From positions 1 through 38,991 of the forward strand of contig CAMNAD010000001.1 of assembly GCA_946530505.1 (NCBI GenBank): a DNA stretch of 38,991 nt. The letters run 5' to 3'. Shown one piece after another: positions 7,688-15,530 of this stretch (within the stretch, counting starts at the first letter, position 1; every line of letters starts with the position of its first letter). A program made the translations under genes and the position numbers. Below the pieces are notes generated by a model. It was not told the DNA's origin. It did no database searches and worked only from the letters and a program-made list of their open reading frames with translations. Source of the stretch: an uncultured Bacteroidales bacterium. GTDB taxonomy: Bacteria; Bacteroidota; Bacteroidia; Bacteroidales; UBA932.

Positions 7688-8478
7688 TCTTCCTCCTTTT
7701 TCTGTTGGGCAATCATCTCCGCGTGCTCACGCTGCGCGCGCTCCACCGAAACGGAACGCTTGAGCACGAAGCCCGAGCCAAGATATTTTGTACGTACGTC
7801 TTCGTCTCCCGCAAGAGCCTCCGGAGTACCCTGCTGAAGGATGGTGCCCTCATAAAGCAGGTATGCCCGGTCGGTAATTGCAAGCGTTTCACCAACGTTA
7901 TGGTCGGTTATGATAACCCCGATGTTGCGATATTTGAGTTTGGCAATAATGTACTGGATATCCTCCACTGCGATAGGGTCAACTCCGGCGAACGGCTCAT
8001 CCAGCAGGATGAACTTTGGGTCTATTGCAAGTGCCCGCGCAATCTCACAGCGCCTGCGCTCACCTCCTGACAGCTGAATCCCAAGACTCTTACGCACCTT
8101 GGAAAGATTAAACTCGTCGATCAGTTGTTCCATACGATCCTTGCGCTCCGCCTTGGTCATCCCGGTCATCTCCATCACGGAGAGGATGTTGTCCTCGACA
8201 CTCATTTTGCGGAAAACGGAAGCTTCCTGGGGCAGATAACCCACACCTTTCTGTGCACGTTTATACATAGGAAGACCTGTAAGCTCTTCGTCATCCAGAA
8301 AAATACGTCCTTCATTAGGGACTATCTGCCCGGTTATCATATAAAAGCTTGTTGTCTTCCCTGCACCGTTCGGCCCAAGAAAGCCTACTATCTCACCCTG
8401 GTTGACTTCCATCGACACACCTTTTACGACGGTGCGTACACCATATTTCTTTACCAGATTTTCGCAGCGAAGTTTCAT
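7684..8478 (-). CDS. lptB: LPS export ABC transporter ATP-binding protein LptB
   Basis: Cytoplasmic ATPase of the LptB2FG complex that extracts lipopolysaccharide from the inner membrane and pushes it across the Lpt bridge. 264 residues: Walker A GPNGAGKTT (35-43), Q-loop in GYLPQEASVFRKMSVEDN (the Lpt-type Q-loop), signature LSGGERRR, Walker B FILLDEPFAGVDP, and H-loop TDHNV. The family is usually ~240 residues. This protein has a ~20-residue charged C-terminal tail (RAQREHAEMIAQQKKEEE), likely helical. It lies 6 nt downstream of dnaX and overlaps the response regulator start by 4 nt. The permease genes lptF/lptG are not in this window. Confidence 0.94.
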   Translation of the reverse strand: MKLRCENLVKKYGVRTVVKGVSMEVNQGEIVGFLGPNGAGKTTSFYMITGQIVPNEGRIFLDDEELTGLPMYKRAQKGVGYLPQEASVFRKMSVEDNILSVMEMTGMTKAERKDRMEQLIDEFNLSKVRKSLGIQLSGGERRRCEIARALAIDPKFILLDEPFAGVDPIAVEDIQYIIAKLKYRNIGVIITDHNVGETLAITDRAYLLYEGTILQQGTPEALAGDEDVRTKYLGSGFVLKRSVSVERAQREHAEMIAQQKKEEE

Positions 8479-8484
8479 TCCTTT

Positions 8485-10176
8485 CTAATTTGCATCAAGG
8501 CCCAGATCCTTAACAAGATTCAGTACCTCGGGGTTGGTATTCATCAATTCTTGTGCCTTTTCTGCAGGCATATACACTTTAGGTGCCGATTCTTCGGCCG
8601 GTTTCACTGTCACGAACAGGTGAACCCTGCCATTGCCGAGTATCCTCGCAAAACTTGTCTCCATGGTACGGAGCAGCCCGTTTTCGATCCAGTTCTTCTG
8701 TGCCTCATTGGTAACCTCGAATTTGACGTTCTTGAATCCGTCTTCTTCGCTGAAAGAGAGAGACGCACTGTTCAAGGCATACTCCAGCCTGGGCTTCCCC
8801 TTGGCACACTCAGAGACAAGTGCAGGCCACTTCGCCCGGATTTCGTCATCCGTGGGGATTTTATGTTCAGAATCTGCGGAAAGCCCCTTCTGAGCAGGTT
8901 CCGCAACAGGGGTTTCCGTATCTTCCTCTCCGGAAAGGAGGCCGGACATCACCTTCCTTGCACGGCTGCCGCGCTTTGGAGCCGCTTCTTCAGCAGGTGC
9001 CGTGGCTGTGACGTCTTGCTGTGCGGGAGCTGCGGTCTTGACCGGAGCGGCGGCAGGCTTCGCAACATCTTTGCCTTCGGGTACGCCGCCAAGGAATGCC
9101 AGTTTCATAAGGGCATATTCGATGTGCAGGCGCTGGTTGGTGCTGGACTTATACCCTGCCTCGCAAGCAGTCGTAATGCCAAGGGAATCATAAATATACT
9201 GGATGGTACAGCGCCCTGCCTGCTCACGATAGCGTCCCTTGAGCGACTCCGGCAGGTCGAGCAATGAGTCCAGTCCTCCGGTACGCGCAACAAGCAGATT
9301 GCGGAAGTGTTCCCCTAGCGCCGACACGAAATGCAGAGCATTGAAGCCCTTGGAAAGGATATCGTCAAATTCCAGAAGCGCGTGGGCATAATCCTTGGAC
9401 AGGAAGAAATCCACAAGCCTGAAAGTATAGTCGTAGTCCAGTACACCAAGATTGCGGATCACATCTGCATAATGGATGTCATTGCCGCAGAAAGCGACAG
9501 TCTGGTCGAAAATTGTAAGTGCATCGCGCATGGCGCCGTCCGCCTTCTGGGCAATCACGTGCAGGGACTCATCATCCACCTTCACTCCCTCCTTGTCCGC
9601 AATCCCACGGAGGTTCCGAACCATATCGGAGATGCCGATACGGTTGAAATCGTAAGTCTGGCAGCGAGAGAGAATTGTAGGGAGAACCTTGTGCTTTTCG
9701 GTCGTACAGAGAATGAAAATGGCATATGACGGCGGTTCTTCCAAGGTCTTGAGAAATGCATTGAAAGCGGCCTGGCTGAGCATGTGGACCTCGTCGATGA
9801 TATACACGCTGTAGTTGCCGACCTGCGGAGGTATCTGCACCTTTTCCATCAAGGTCTTGATATCCTCGACACTGTTGTTGGAAGCGGCATCGAGTTCGTA
9901 GATGCAGTAAGAGCGCCCTTCGGCGAAAGAAACGCAAGACTCGCACTCCCCGCACGGTTCCATATTGTCGGAAGGATGCAGGCAGTTGATCGTTTTGGCA
10001 AATATACGCGCCGTACTGGTCTTGCCTACTCCGCGAGGACCGCAGAAGAGATAGGCGTGGGCCAGCTGGCCGCGGAGAATCGAATTCTTCAGCGTCCTGG
10101 CTATGTTGTCCTGTCCGATAAGGGTTTCAAATGAATCCGGACGGTACTTGCGTGCAGATACTATATACTCACTCAT
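8485..10176 (-). CDS. dnaX: DNA polymerase III subunit gamma/tau
   Basis: Clamp-loader ATPase that loads the beta sliding clamp and, as tau, links the replicase cores. 563 residues: Walker A GPRGVGKT (46-53), zinc-binding cysteines C65, C75, C78 and C81, Walker B/DExx VYIIDEVHMLS, sensor-1 and arginine-finger motif LSRCQTYDF, then clamp-loader domains II/III to about residue 360. A variable Ala/Pro-rich linker (~365-450) follows, then a tau C-terminal domain (~455-563) with a GNGRVHLFVTVKP strand. I did not find evidence for a programmed frameshift making gamma. It is the first gene of the dnaX-lptB-regulator-cmk-ispH operon. A TATTTTTG box (10184-10191) lies 7 nt before the ATG. Confidence 0.96.
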   Translation of the reverse strand: MSEYIVSARKYRPDSFETLIGQDNIARTLKNSILRGQLAHAYLFCGPRGVGKTSTARIFAKTINCLHPSDNMEPCGECESCVSFAEGRSYCIYELDAASNNSVEDIKTLMEKVQIPPQVGNYSVYIIDEVHMLSQAAFNAFLKTLEEPPSYAIFILCTTEKHKVLPTILSRCQTYDFNRIGISDMVRNLRGIADKEGVKVDDESLHVIAQKADGAMRDALTIFDQTVAFCGNDIHYADVIRNLGVLDYDYTFRLVDFFLSKDYAHALLEFDDILSKGFNALHFVSALGEHFRNLLVARTGGLDSLLDLPESLKGRYREQAGRCTIQYIYDSLGITTACEAGYKSSTNQRLHIEYALMKLAFLGGVPEGKDVAKPAAAPVKTAAPAQQDVTATAPAEEAAPKRGSRARKVMSGLLSGEEDTETPVAEPAQKGLSADSEHKIPTDDEIRAKWPALVSECAKGKPRLEYALNSASLSFSEEDGFKNVKFEVTNEAQKNWIENGLLRTMETSFARILGNGRVHLFVTVKPAEESAPKVYMPAEKAQELMNTNPEVLNLVKDLGLDAN

Positions 10177-10183
10177 AAGATTA

Positions 10184-10191
10184 CAAAAATA
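10184..10191 (-). promoter_or_regulatory. -7 promoter box of dnaX
   Basis: TATTTTTG on the minus strand matches TAnnTTTG and ends 7 nt before the dnaX ATG at 10176. No TTTG/TTG stands at the expected 19-21 bp upstream, so the call rests on the -7 box and position alone. Confidence 0.45.
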
Positions 10192-10204
10192 ATAAAATAA
10201 AGTG

Positions 10205-10212
10205 TAAATTTG
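10205..10212 (+). promoter_or_regulatory. -7 promoter box of the secreted-protein/O-methyltransferase pair
   Basis: TAAATTTG on the plus strand matches TAnnTTTG and ends 5 nt before the GTG start at 10218. It is back-to-back with the dnaX box, so the two operons diverge from a 41-bp gap. The -33 element is not recognisable. Confidence 0.45.
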
Positions 10213-10217
10213 CCTCC

Positions 10218-10895
10218 GTGAGAAACACTAAGAAAAAATATTTGCTTGTTCTGCTCCTCGTCCTTTGCGGAGCGGCCGCATACGGACAAGGACGCATATA
10301 TACGCGCAAGGCGCGTCTCGAAGACTTTCCCTCCCGCACGACACGTGTGGTCCTGACCGGTCAGGAGCTGTTCGATGCAGTATTGAAAGAAGAGATAACC
10401 AGCCGCTGGATGGTTTCTCCATATGAGTTCTGCACCGTAACCGATTACACCCGCGACCGATACACCAGTCTCTACTATTTCGTACGCTTTACCTTCGATG
10501 CCGATTTCACATATATGACGCTTACAAAAAGCGGAGATCCGGATGATGAAAACCAGCTGAGGCAGGGTTTCGACGTAGTGATGATTCCAATAGCACCGGC
10601 TTATATGACGGGGGGAGACGAACTGGTGTATCTTCCGGCATATATCGACATCCTGCAGGAATACATCAACAAGGCGATGGAGTCAGACAAAGTGGCCTAC
10701 CGCGGGCTGAAAGCCATATGCTCAAAGCCTGTCGGACCCATACACACCGAAAGGCAGACGGCGCTGGACGCATTCCTGGCTGCCAGGCCTTTCGAGAATT
10801 GCAGGATAGAAATCACGTCCTCCTCTTCCGACAAAAAGATAGAGATGGTCATCTCGACCGACACCCACGAACTCCGCAGCATCAAGAGAAAATAG
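10218..10895 (+). CDS. Secreted protein of unknown function
   Basis: 225 residues, starting at GTG. The start is supported by the signal peptide that follows at once (RNTKKKYLLVLLLVLCGAAAYGQ, likely cleaved after AYG or YGQ). The cysteine is not in a good lipobox, so a soluble periplasmic protein is more likely than a lipoprotein. The mature part has no motif I recognise. It has a compact alpha/beta look with one region rich in aromatics (RYTSLYYFVRFTFDADFTYMTL) and a Cys pair (in KAICSKP and ENCRIEI) that could form a disulfide. One base separates its stop from the methyltransferase start, so they form a two-gene operon. A Bacteroidales-restricted hypothetical family is my best description. 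Confidence 0.75.
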   Translation: MRNTKKKYLLVLLLVLCGAAAYGQGRIYTRKARLEDFPSRTTRVVLTGQELFDAVLKEEITSRWMVSPYEFCTVTDYTRDRYTSLYYFVRFTFDADFTYMTLTKSGDPDDENQLRQGFDVVMIPIAPAYMTGGDELVYLPAYIDILQEYINKAMESDKVAYRGLKAICSKPVGPIHTERQTALDAFLAARPFENCRIEITSSSSDKKIEMVISTDTHELRSIKRK

Positions 10896-10896
10896 C

Positions 10897-11526
10897 ATGT
10901 CCTCCCCACTTGAAAAGTACCTGCTCGCCCACAGCACTCCGTTCGGAGACGATCTGCAGAAAATAGAGGCGGCGACCCACATGCATACCAACTACCCGCG
11001 CATGATGTGCGGGCCGGTACAGGGAAGGCTTCTCACGATGCTCACACGGATCGGCGGCGTCCGCAGGGCTCTCGAGATAGGCACATTCACCGGCTATTCC
11101 GCCGCCTGCATCGCCTCCGGCCTTCCGGAAGACGGTCTGCTCGACACCCTTGAGATAGACGACGAACTGGAAGACATGATAAGGAAGGGATGGAGGGATG
11201 CCGGCCTGGAAAACAGGATACGGCTTCACACCGGCCCCGCCCTGGAGACGCTGACAAGGCTTCCCGGGCCCTACGACCTCGCCTACATCGACGCCGACAA
11301 AAGAGAATACATCGACTACTACGAAGCCATCCTCCCCAAACTCCGTCCAGGCGGGATCATCATCGCCGATGACGTACTCCTCGGAGGCAAGCCCTACGAT
11401 GAAAACTGCAGCGATGCCAAGACGCAAGCTCTGCGCGCCTTCAACGAGCACGTAAAAAACGACCCCCGCGTGGAGGTCGTCATCCTGCCGCTCAGGGACG
11501 GCATAAGCATCATAAGGAAGTTCTGA
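10897..11526 (+). CDS. SAM-dependent O-methyltransferase, family 3 (CCoAOMT/COMT-like)
   Basis: 209-residue class I methyltransferase. SAM-binding motif I is ALEIGTFTGYSA (about residues 49-60). The acidic ribose-binding position follows in LEIDDE, then the metal/catalytic region YDLAYIDADKREYIDYYE. GGIIIADDVLLGG and a late Asn-containing FNEHVKNDPR region follow, all typical of the cation-dependent caffeoyl-CoA/catechol-type family. The length fits the family (~210-220). The natural acceptor in Bacteroidota is unknown. It follows the secreted protein by one base. Its last 17 nt overlap the end of the convergent acetylesterase gene. Confidence 0.9.
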   Translation: MSSPLEKYLLAHSTPFGDDLQKIEAATHMHTNYPRMMCGPVQGRLLTMLTRIGGVRRALEIGTFTGYSAACIASGLPEDGLLDTLEIDDELEDMIRKGWRDAGLENRIRLHTGPALETLTRLPGPYDLAYIDADKREYIDYYEAILPKLRPGGIIIADDVLLGGKPYDENCSDAKTQALRAFNEHVKNDPRVEVVILPLRDGISIIRKF

Positions 11527-12940
11527 ACATAGGCAGCGGGAGTCCGTTGTCGGTGACTACGTTCGCCTCCCCGGGCCAGTTGTGAAAGGCATAGCGTGCC
11601 GCCACGGGAGAGGGGACCTCGGGGCAGGAAACTATAATATCGTTCGTCTTCCAGTCTATCTCCGCAGTGGCGTCGTGCCAGACTCCGTCCTCTCCGGCAA
11701 TCTCGAAGCCCTTCAGCACCAGTTTCTCCTTCGGGCCGTGAACTCGGAAGCAGTTCCCTATGGTGGACACCCCGTCGAAACTCAGCCGGATACTGCCGCC
11801 TTCGACTTTCATGCTCCTGTAGGTGGGCGTCACCGGCAGGTCCCGTACACCGTAATCCCTTGCCAGGGCGAGCCATGCCAGCCTCTCCCCCACTTCCTTC
11901 TTGTACGGCGGATGGATGCAGTCCCTGTGGCCTATGTCCGTAGTGGCCGCAACTGCGGAATGCGGCAGCAGGCCGGGGATCCTGTATTGCTGCTCGACCA
12001 GCAGCGGGAGACCTGTGCCGTCCGGATTGTCATAGCTATGGGGCGCTATCTGCACGAGATAATAAGGCATCTCGGGATTTCCCCAGAGAGTACGCCATTC
12101 GTTCACCATCGCCACCGTCAGTGCCGCATAATCGCCGGCATTCACCAGGTTGGCTTCTCCCTGATACCAGATAAAACCGCGAGCGGTGAACCTGCGAAGA
12201 GGATAGATCATCCCGTTATAAAGCTGTCCGGTATGCACCACATCCCAATACAGGCTCTTGGACAGTGGAAGATTGATTCCGGGGATGGATTCCAGGGTTG
12301 CGACGCTCATCCACGCCTCAATTGGAGTTCCGCCCCATACGGAGGCCACCAGTCCTATGGGGACATCCGGCATGAAACGGGAGAGCGTCTTTCCGAAATG
12401 ATAAGCCGTGGCGCTGAAATAGCGGAGGGCGTCGGGAGTGCTCCTTTTCCACTCCCCGGTGCAATCTTCCTGAGGGGTGTCGGCATTGTGCCTTTTCACG
12501 GTGAACATCCTGACCAGAGGGGTGGACGCAGCATCGTTGATGGTCTCGTATGCGTCTTTAACTCTCTGATGATCCCAGCCACCGAGAGGCATTTCCATAT
12601 TGGACTGGCCGCTGCATATCCAGACTTCGCCGACAAGGATGTCGTTCAGGAGTATCCTGTCGCCGTCGCTGATACTTATGCTGTAGGGGCCTCCGGCCTC
12701 CGGAGTGGACACTTTTACGCTCCAGTTGCCCCCGGCATCGGGTTTCGCGCTGTATTTGGCACCGTTCCAGGACGTGACCACCTTCACGGCCCTGTCGCCG
12801 TCGGTGGCACCCCAGATTTCGACCACGCTGTTTCTCTGCAAAACCATCCCGCTCCCAAGCAAGCCGGGGAGCGTCACTTTGGCTGCCGCGCCGACCCCGA
12901 GGGACAGCATTGCGGCCAGTATCAGGACAAATCTTTTCAT
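11510..12940 (-). CDS. SGNH-family carbohydrate acetylesterase (sialate O-acetylesterase-like)
   Basis: 476 residues with a Sec signal peptide (MKRFVLILAAMLSLGVGAAA) and no lipobox, so probably periplasmic. An N-terminal beta-sandwich (~20-100) precedes the esterase domain. Catalytic Ser113 lies in ICSGQSNMEMPLGG (block I), the FIWYQGEAN block III follows, and the C-terminal HRDCIHPPYKKEVGERLA carries the D-x-x-H dyad. The family (SASA domain) removes acetyl groups from sugars. It is the last gene of a GH26/GH130 operon, so deacetylation of acetylated mannan or mannooligosaccharides is the likely role; activity on sialic acid would not fit the neighbours. The start overlaps the GH-A gene stop by 4 nt. 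It converges on the O-methyltransferase gene with a 17-nt overlap and no room for a terminator. Confidence 0.88.
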   Translation of the reverse strand: MKRFVLILAAMLSLGVGAAAKVTLPGLLGSGMVLQRNSVVEIWGATDGDRAVKVVTSWNGAKYSAKPDAGGNWSVKVSTPEAGGPYSISISDGDRILLNDILVGEVWICSGQSNMEMPLGGWDHQRVKDAYETINDAASTPLVRMFTVKRHNADTPQEDCTGEWKRSTPDALRYFSATAYHFGKTLSRFMPDVPIGLVASVWGGTPIEAWMSVATLESIPGINLPLSKSLYWDVVHTGQLYNGMIYPLRRFTARGFIWYQGEANLVNAGDYAALTVAMVNEWRTLWGNPEMPYYLVQIAPHSYDNPDGTGLPLLVEQQYRIPGLLPHSAVAATTDIGHRDCIHPPYKKEVGERLAWLALARDYGVRDLPVTPTYRSMKVEGGSIRLSFDGVSTIGNCFRVHGPKEKLVLKGFEIAGEDGVWHDATAEIDWKTNDIIVSCPEVPSPVAARYAFHNWPGEANVVTDNGLPLPMFRTSL

Positions 12941-14364
12941 TCTGCGGCAAATATAGCAAAAGTCCGGGCAGGAAGAATGAAATCCTGCCTGTCGGAGGCG
13001 GGGGCGGGCCGCTTCTCAAGTTTGTCGGAATAGAACTGCAGGCTGTAGCCGCTGCATTCCTCAGGGAGTTTCAAGCTGATTTTCCTGTCCTTGTCTCCGA
13101 AGTTCACCATCGCCACCGAATAGCTGCCGTCCGGGGTCCTTGCAGCCGTCGCGGCAACGCCTTCGGGAAGGGACTCCCCAATGCGCAGTATCTCGCTTCC
13201 CGAGGGGAAATTGCGGCACATCAGACTCCAGCTGTAATACCACGGGCGGATTTCCTCCTGGGAAGGATCCCCGAACACTTCACTTCCGAGTATGTTCCAC
13301 ATACCCCAGAGCTTGATATCCTCGGTCTTTCCCGAATCTCCGGAGGAATGCATGGCATCGTCCAGCATCCAGGCAGCTGCGCCGGAAAAGCCGGAATTCA
13401 TCACGCTGATCAGCAGCAGCGGCATGTCGAGGGCGTAGAAACTGTCGTATACCAGCATGTTGCAGTCGGAGCCCCTGGTAAAGGGATGCCCTTCCACACG
13501 GCGCCAGTATTCTGCGGCCAGGGCGGAATCCGCGGGGTCGGAGAAATACTTGAACCCGGCTTCTCCGAGTATTATGGGCTTGTCCACCAAGGCCTTGAGT
13601 TCCTTGAGCCGGGCACAGAACTCTCCGCTCCTCACATATCTCTGTCCCGGATAGGCGTGCATGTCGTAGATGCCCACCTCAGGCACACTTTCCACAGTTG
13701 CTTCCAGCCATCCGGCATAGTCATATTCGGAGTCGGGATTGCTGTAGTCTATCACCGCATCCGGGCCGGCGATGTCCACCTTGTCCTTCAGGCCGGCATA
13801 CTTGTCCATTTCGGCGCGGAATTCCTTCACCATCTTCTTCCAGAAGGCGAAGTCTCCGTTCGTGGAGGCCCAGTTTCCGTCGGGCTCATTGAAAATCACG
13901 AAATGCCTGATGCAGTCGAAGCCATTCCCGTTGACCAGCCAGTCAAGATGTTTCACCGAAGCCTTCACCCAGGCTTCGGAGCCTTTCATATCCCAGGACG
14001 GAGGATTGTATTCACCATAGACGACCATCACTCCACGGCTCTGGCAGTATTGCAGCAGCTTCTTCAGGCCGTCCGAATTGCGTCCGATATCAAAGCCTTT
14101 GCCGTCGTAGTAGGTGAAGGGGCTGTTGATCATGCAGCGCACATACTGCGGACGCATGTAGTCCAGGCGCTCGTAGAGTGTGTTCCAGTCAGCGTCCGAG
14201 AGCGGGCTGCCCCAGGAGAGCGCCTCATCGTATGGGTCCCATTCTATCCCGTTTCCGAGATAGCAGGGATTGATGACATCTCCGGTAACCGTGACACGGG
14301 TGATATCGGTGCAGGAAACGGCGGCCATTGTCAGACAGGCGATAAAAACGGACAGTCTTTTCAT
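12937..14364 (-). CDS. Clan GH-A glycoside hydrolase lipoprotein, family uncertain
   Basis: 475-residue lipoprotein (lipobox AAVSC, Cys18). A (beta/alpha)8 barrel covers ~30-390. The acid/base glutamate is Glu160 in VIFNEPDG, preceded by Asn as in all clan GH-A. The probable nucleophile is Glu268 in PIILGEAGF at the strand-7 position. Substrate-pocket aromatics occur in GNGIEWDPYD, GEYNPPSWD and YDMHAYPG. A C-terminal beta-sandwich (~390-475) ends SDRQDFILPARTFAIFAAE, as in GH30/39/51-like enzymes. I cannot place it in a numbered family; GH5, GH39 and the newer mannosidase families are candidates. Within this operon a beta-mannosidase or an accessory endo-mannanase is plausible. It is coupled to both neighbours by 4-nt ATGA overlaps. 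Confidence 0.8.
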   Translation of the reverse strand: MKRLSVFIACLTMAAVSCTDITRVTVTGDVINPCYLGNGIEWDPYDEALSWGSPLSDADWNTLYERLDYMRPQYVRCMINSPFTYYDGKGFDIGRNSDGLKKLLQYCQSRGVMVVYGEYNPPSWDMKGSEAWVKASVKHLDWLVNGNGFDCIRHFVIFNEPDGNWASTNGDFAFWKKMVKEFRAEMDKYAGLKDKVDIAGPDAVIDYSNPDSEYDYAGWLEATVESVPEVGIYDMHAYPGQRYVRSGEFCARLKELKALVDKPIILGEAGFKYFSDPADSALAAEYWRRVEGHPFTRGSDCNMLVYDSFYALDMPLLLISVMNSGFSGAAAWMLDDAMHSSGDSGKTEDIKLWGMWNILGSEVFGDPSQEEIRPWYYSWSLMCRNFPSGSEILRIGESLPEGVAATAARTPDGSYSVAMVNFGDKDRKISLKLPEECSGYSLQFYSDKLEKRPAPASDRQDFILPARTFAIFAAE

Positions 14365-15530
14365 TTTACGGATATGTTTTCGGCTGGGACGTACATGTCG
14401 GGAAGATCATTGCAGAAGAATGTGTCCGAACGCTCATACATGGTTTTGAACGAATTCTCGGACACGTGTCCCGGGAAGACCGAGAAATAGTGGCTGCCCT
14501 GTTCCATGGGGTCGTATTTGTTGCGCCATGTAACCAGCAGGCTCATCTTGCGGTTCGCCATGGGAGCCGCTATGTTGGTGGTCCAGTAATCTTCCTGTTT
14601 GAAACCTTCCACTCCGGTTTCGGTGACGCCGGCAGGTTTCATCTTGCCGGAGGACAACTTGCCGAGCACCTTGAGATTGTTCACGAAAACATTGTTGTTG
14701 ATGCCCTGATAACAGTCCATCCCTATGAAATCGACATATTCATCTCCCGGCCAGCGGAAGAGGAAATCGGATTCGGTCCTGGCCTTGTCCATCTGGGGAG
14801 AGATCGCATAGATGAAACTGTGCACTCCGGAAGCCTTCATGTAGTTCACGAAATACTGCCAGAGTTCCTTGAATTCCTTTTCGGTCGTGCAGGAGGATCC
14901 CCACCAGCTCCATTCCTGGGTATGCTCGTGGAACGGCCGGATTATTATGGGGATATTCTTGCCGTCGGCTCCTTTCAGGTTGACCGCAAGCCTTGCAAGA
15001 CGGTCCAGCCAGGAATTGAACTTGGTCCTGACGGCGCTGCCCTCCTTGAGTATTTCGGCGACCACCTGCCTGTTCGAGTTGTCCCAGGCATCTCCGCCGG
15101 TCAGAGGGTTGTTCAGGTGCATACAGGCGATAATCACCATTCCGCGATTATAGGCATCCTTCATGCACCTTATCCGGAGAGCGTTGTCATCGAGTTCGGT
15201 CTCGGCTCTCTCGTCCATGAATGAAGCCAGGTCCAGGGCATAAACTGCAGGATAATCCCCGCATACAGCCTTGGTGTCCGAAGCTCCCTGTTCGCCATAC
15301 CATTTGCGGCCATACATCAAATCGTCGTGATGGCCGAACATCCAGCCCTTGTCCCTGATAGCCCAGAGATTCGAATAAAGGGCCTTGGTTTCGGCGGTGG
15401 CGGAAGGATCGGCCATGCTCAGCACCACTTCCCCGGCTTCCGCAGGTTCTTCTTTGCCGCTTTCCGGTTTGCTGCAGCTCAGCAACAGGGGTGCCGCCAT
15501 CAGGGCGGCGATAACTAAACTCTTCATCAT
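14361..15530 (-). CDS. GH26 beta-mannanase lipoprotein, copy 1
   Basis: 389 residues with an SPII signal (LLLSC, Cys19) followed by a Lys/Glu/Gly-rich tether (KPESGKEEPAE), suited to outer-membrane and possibly surface display. The GH26 barrel shows KGWMFGHHDDLMYGR near 61-75, a cation/substrate loop HLNNPLTGGDAWDN, acid/base Glu202 in RPFHEHTQEWSWWG and nucleophile Glu304 in AGVTETGVEGF. GH26 enzymes in Bacteroidota mostly cleave beta-1,4-mannan. No carbohydrate-binding module is attached; the length is a single catalytic domain. It is a close paralogue of the next gene upstream in the operon and overlaps both neighbours by 4 nt. Confidence 0.93.
   Translation of the reverse strand: MMKSLVIAALMAAPLLLSCSKPESGKEEPAEAGEVVLSMADPSATAETKALYSNLWAIRDKGWMFGHHDDLMYGRKWYGEQGASDTKAVCGDYPAVYALDLASFMDERAETELDDNALRIRCMKDAYNRGMVIIACMHLNNPLTGGDAWDNSNRQVVAEILKEGSAVRTKFNSWLDRLARLAVNLKGADGKNIPIIIRPFHEHTQEWSWWGSSCTTEKEFKELWQYFVNYMKASGVHSFIYAISPQMDKARTESDFLFRWPGDEYVDFIGMDCYQGINNNVFVNNLKVLGKLSSGKMKPAGVTETGVEGFKQEDYWTTNIAAPMANRKMSLLVTWRNKYDPMEQGSHYFSVFPGHVSENSFKTMYERSDTFFCNDLPDMYVPAENISVK

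Noticed and set aside
8875..8905. TGCGGAA / TTCCGCA inverted repeat in the dnaX linker as another palindromic element
   Set aside because: Only 7-bp arms with a 17-nt spacer; it does not share the 38-39-nt core layout of the metG and dnaG elements, and DnaX linkers are variable anyway.
11510..12940. Esterase as evidence for sialic acid use
   Set aside because: No sialidase, lyase or sialic acid transporter is nearby; the GH26/GH130 context points to mannan deacetylation.
11582..13033. Plus-strand open frame of 483 codons opposite the acetylesterase
   Set aside because: The minus strand encodes a complete SGNH esterase with catalytic motifs. The plus frame has no recognisable domain and arises from the GC-rich codon pattern.
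12910..14490. Plus-strand open frame of 526 codons opposite the GH-A gene
   Set aside because: Antisense to a gene with clear catalytic residues and a lipoprotein signal; no domain or start signal of its own.
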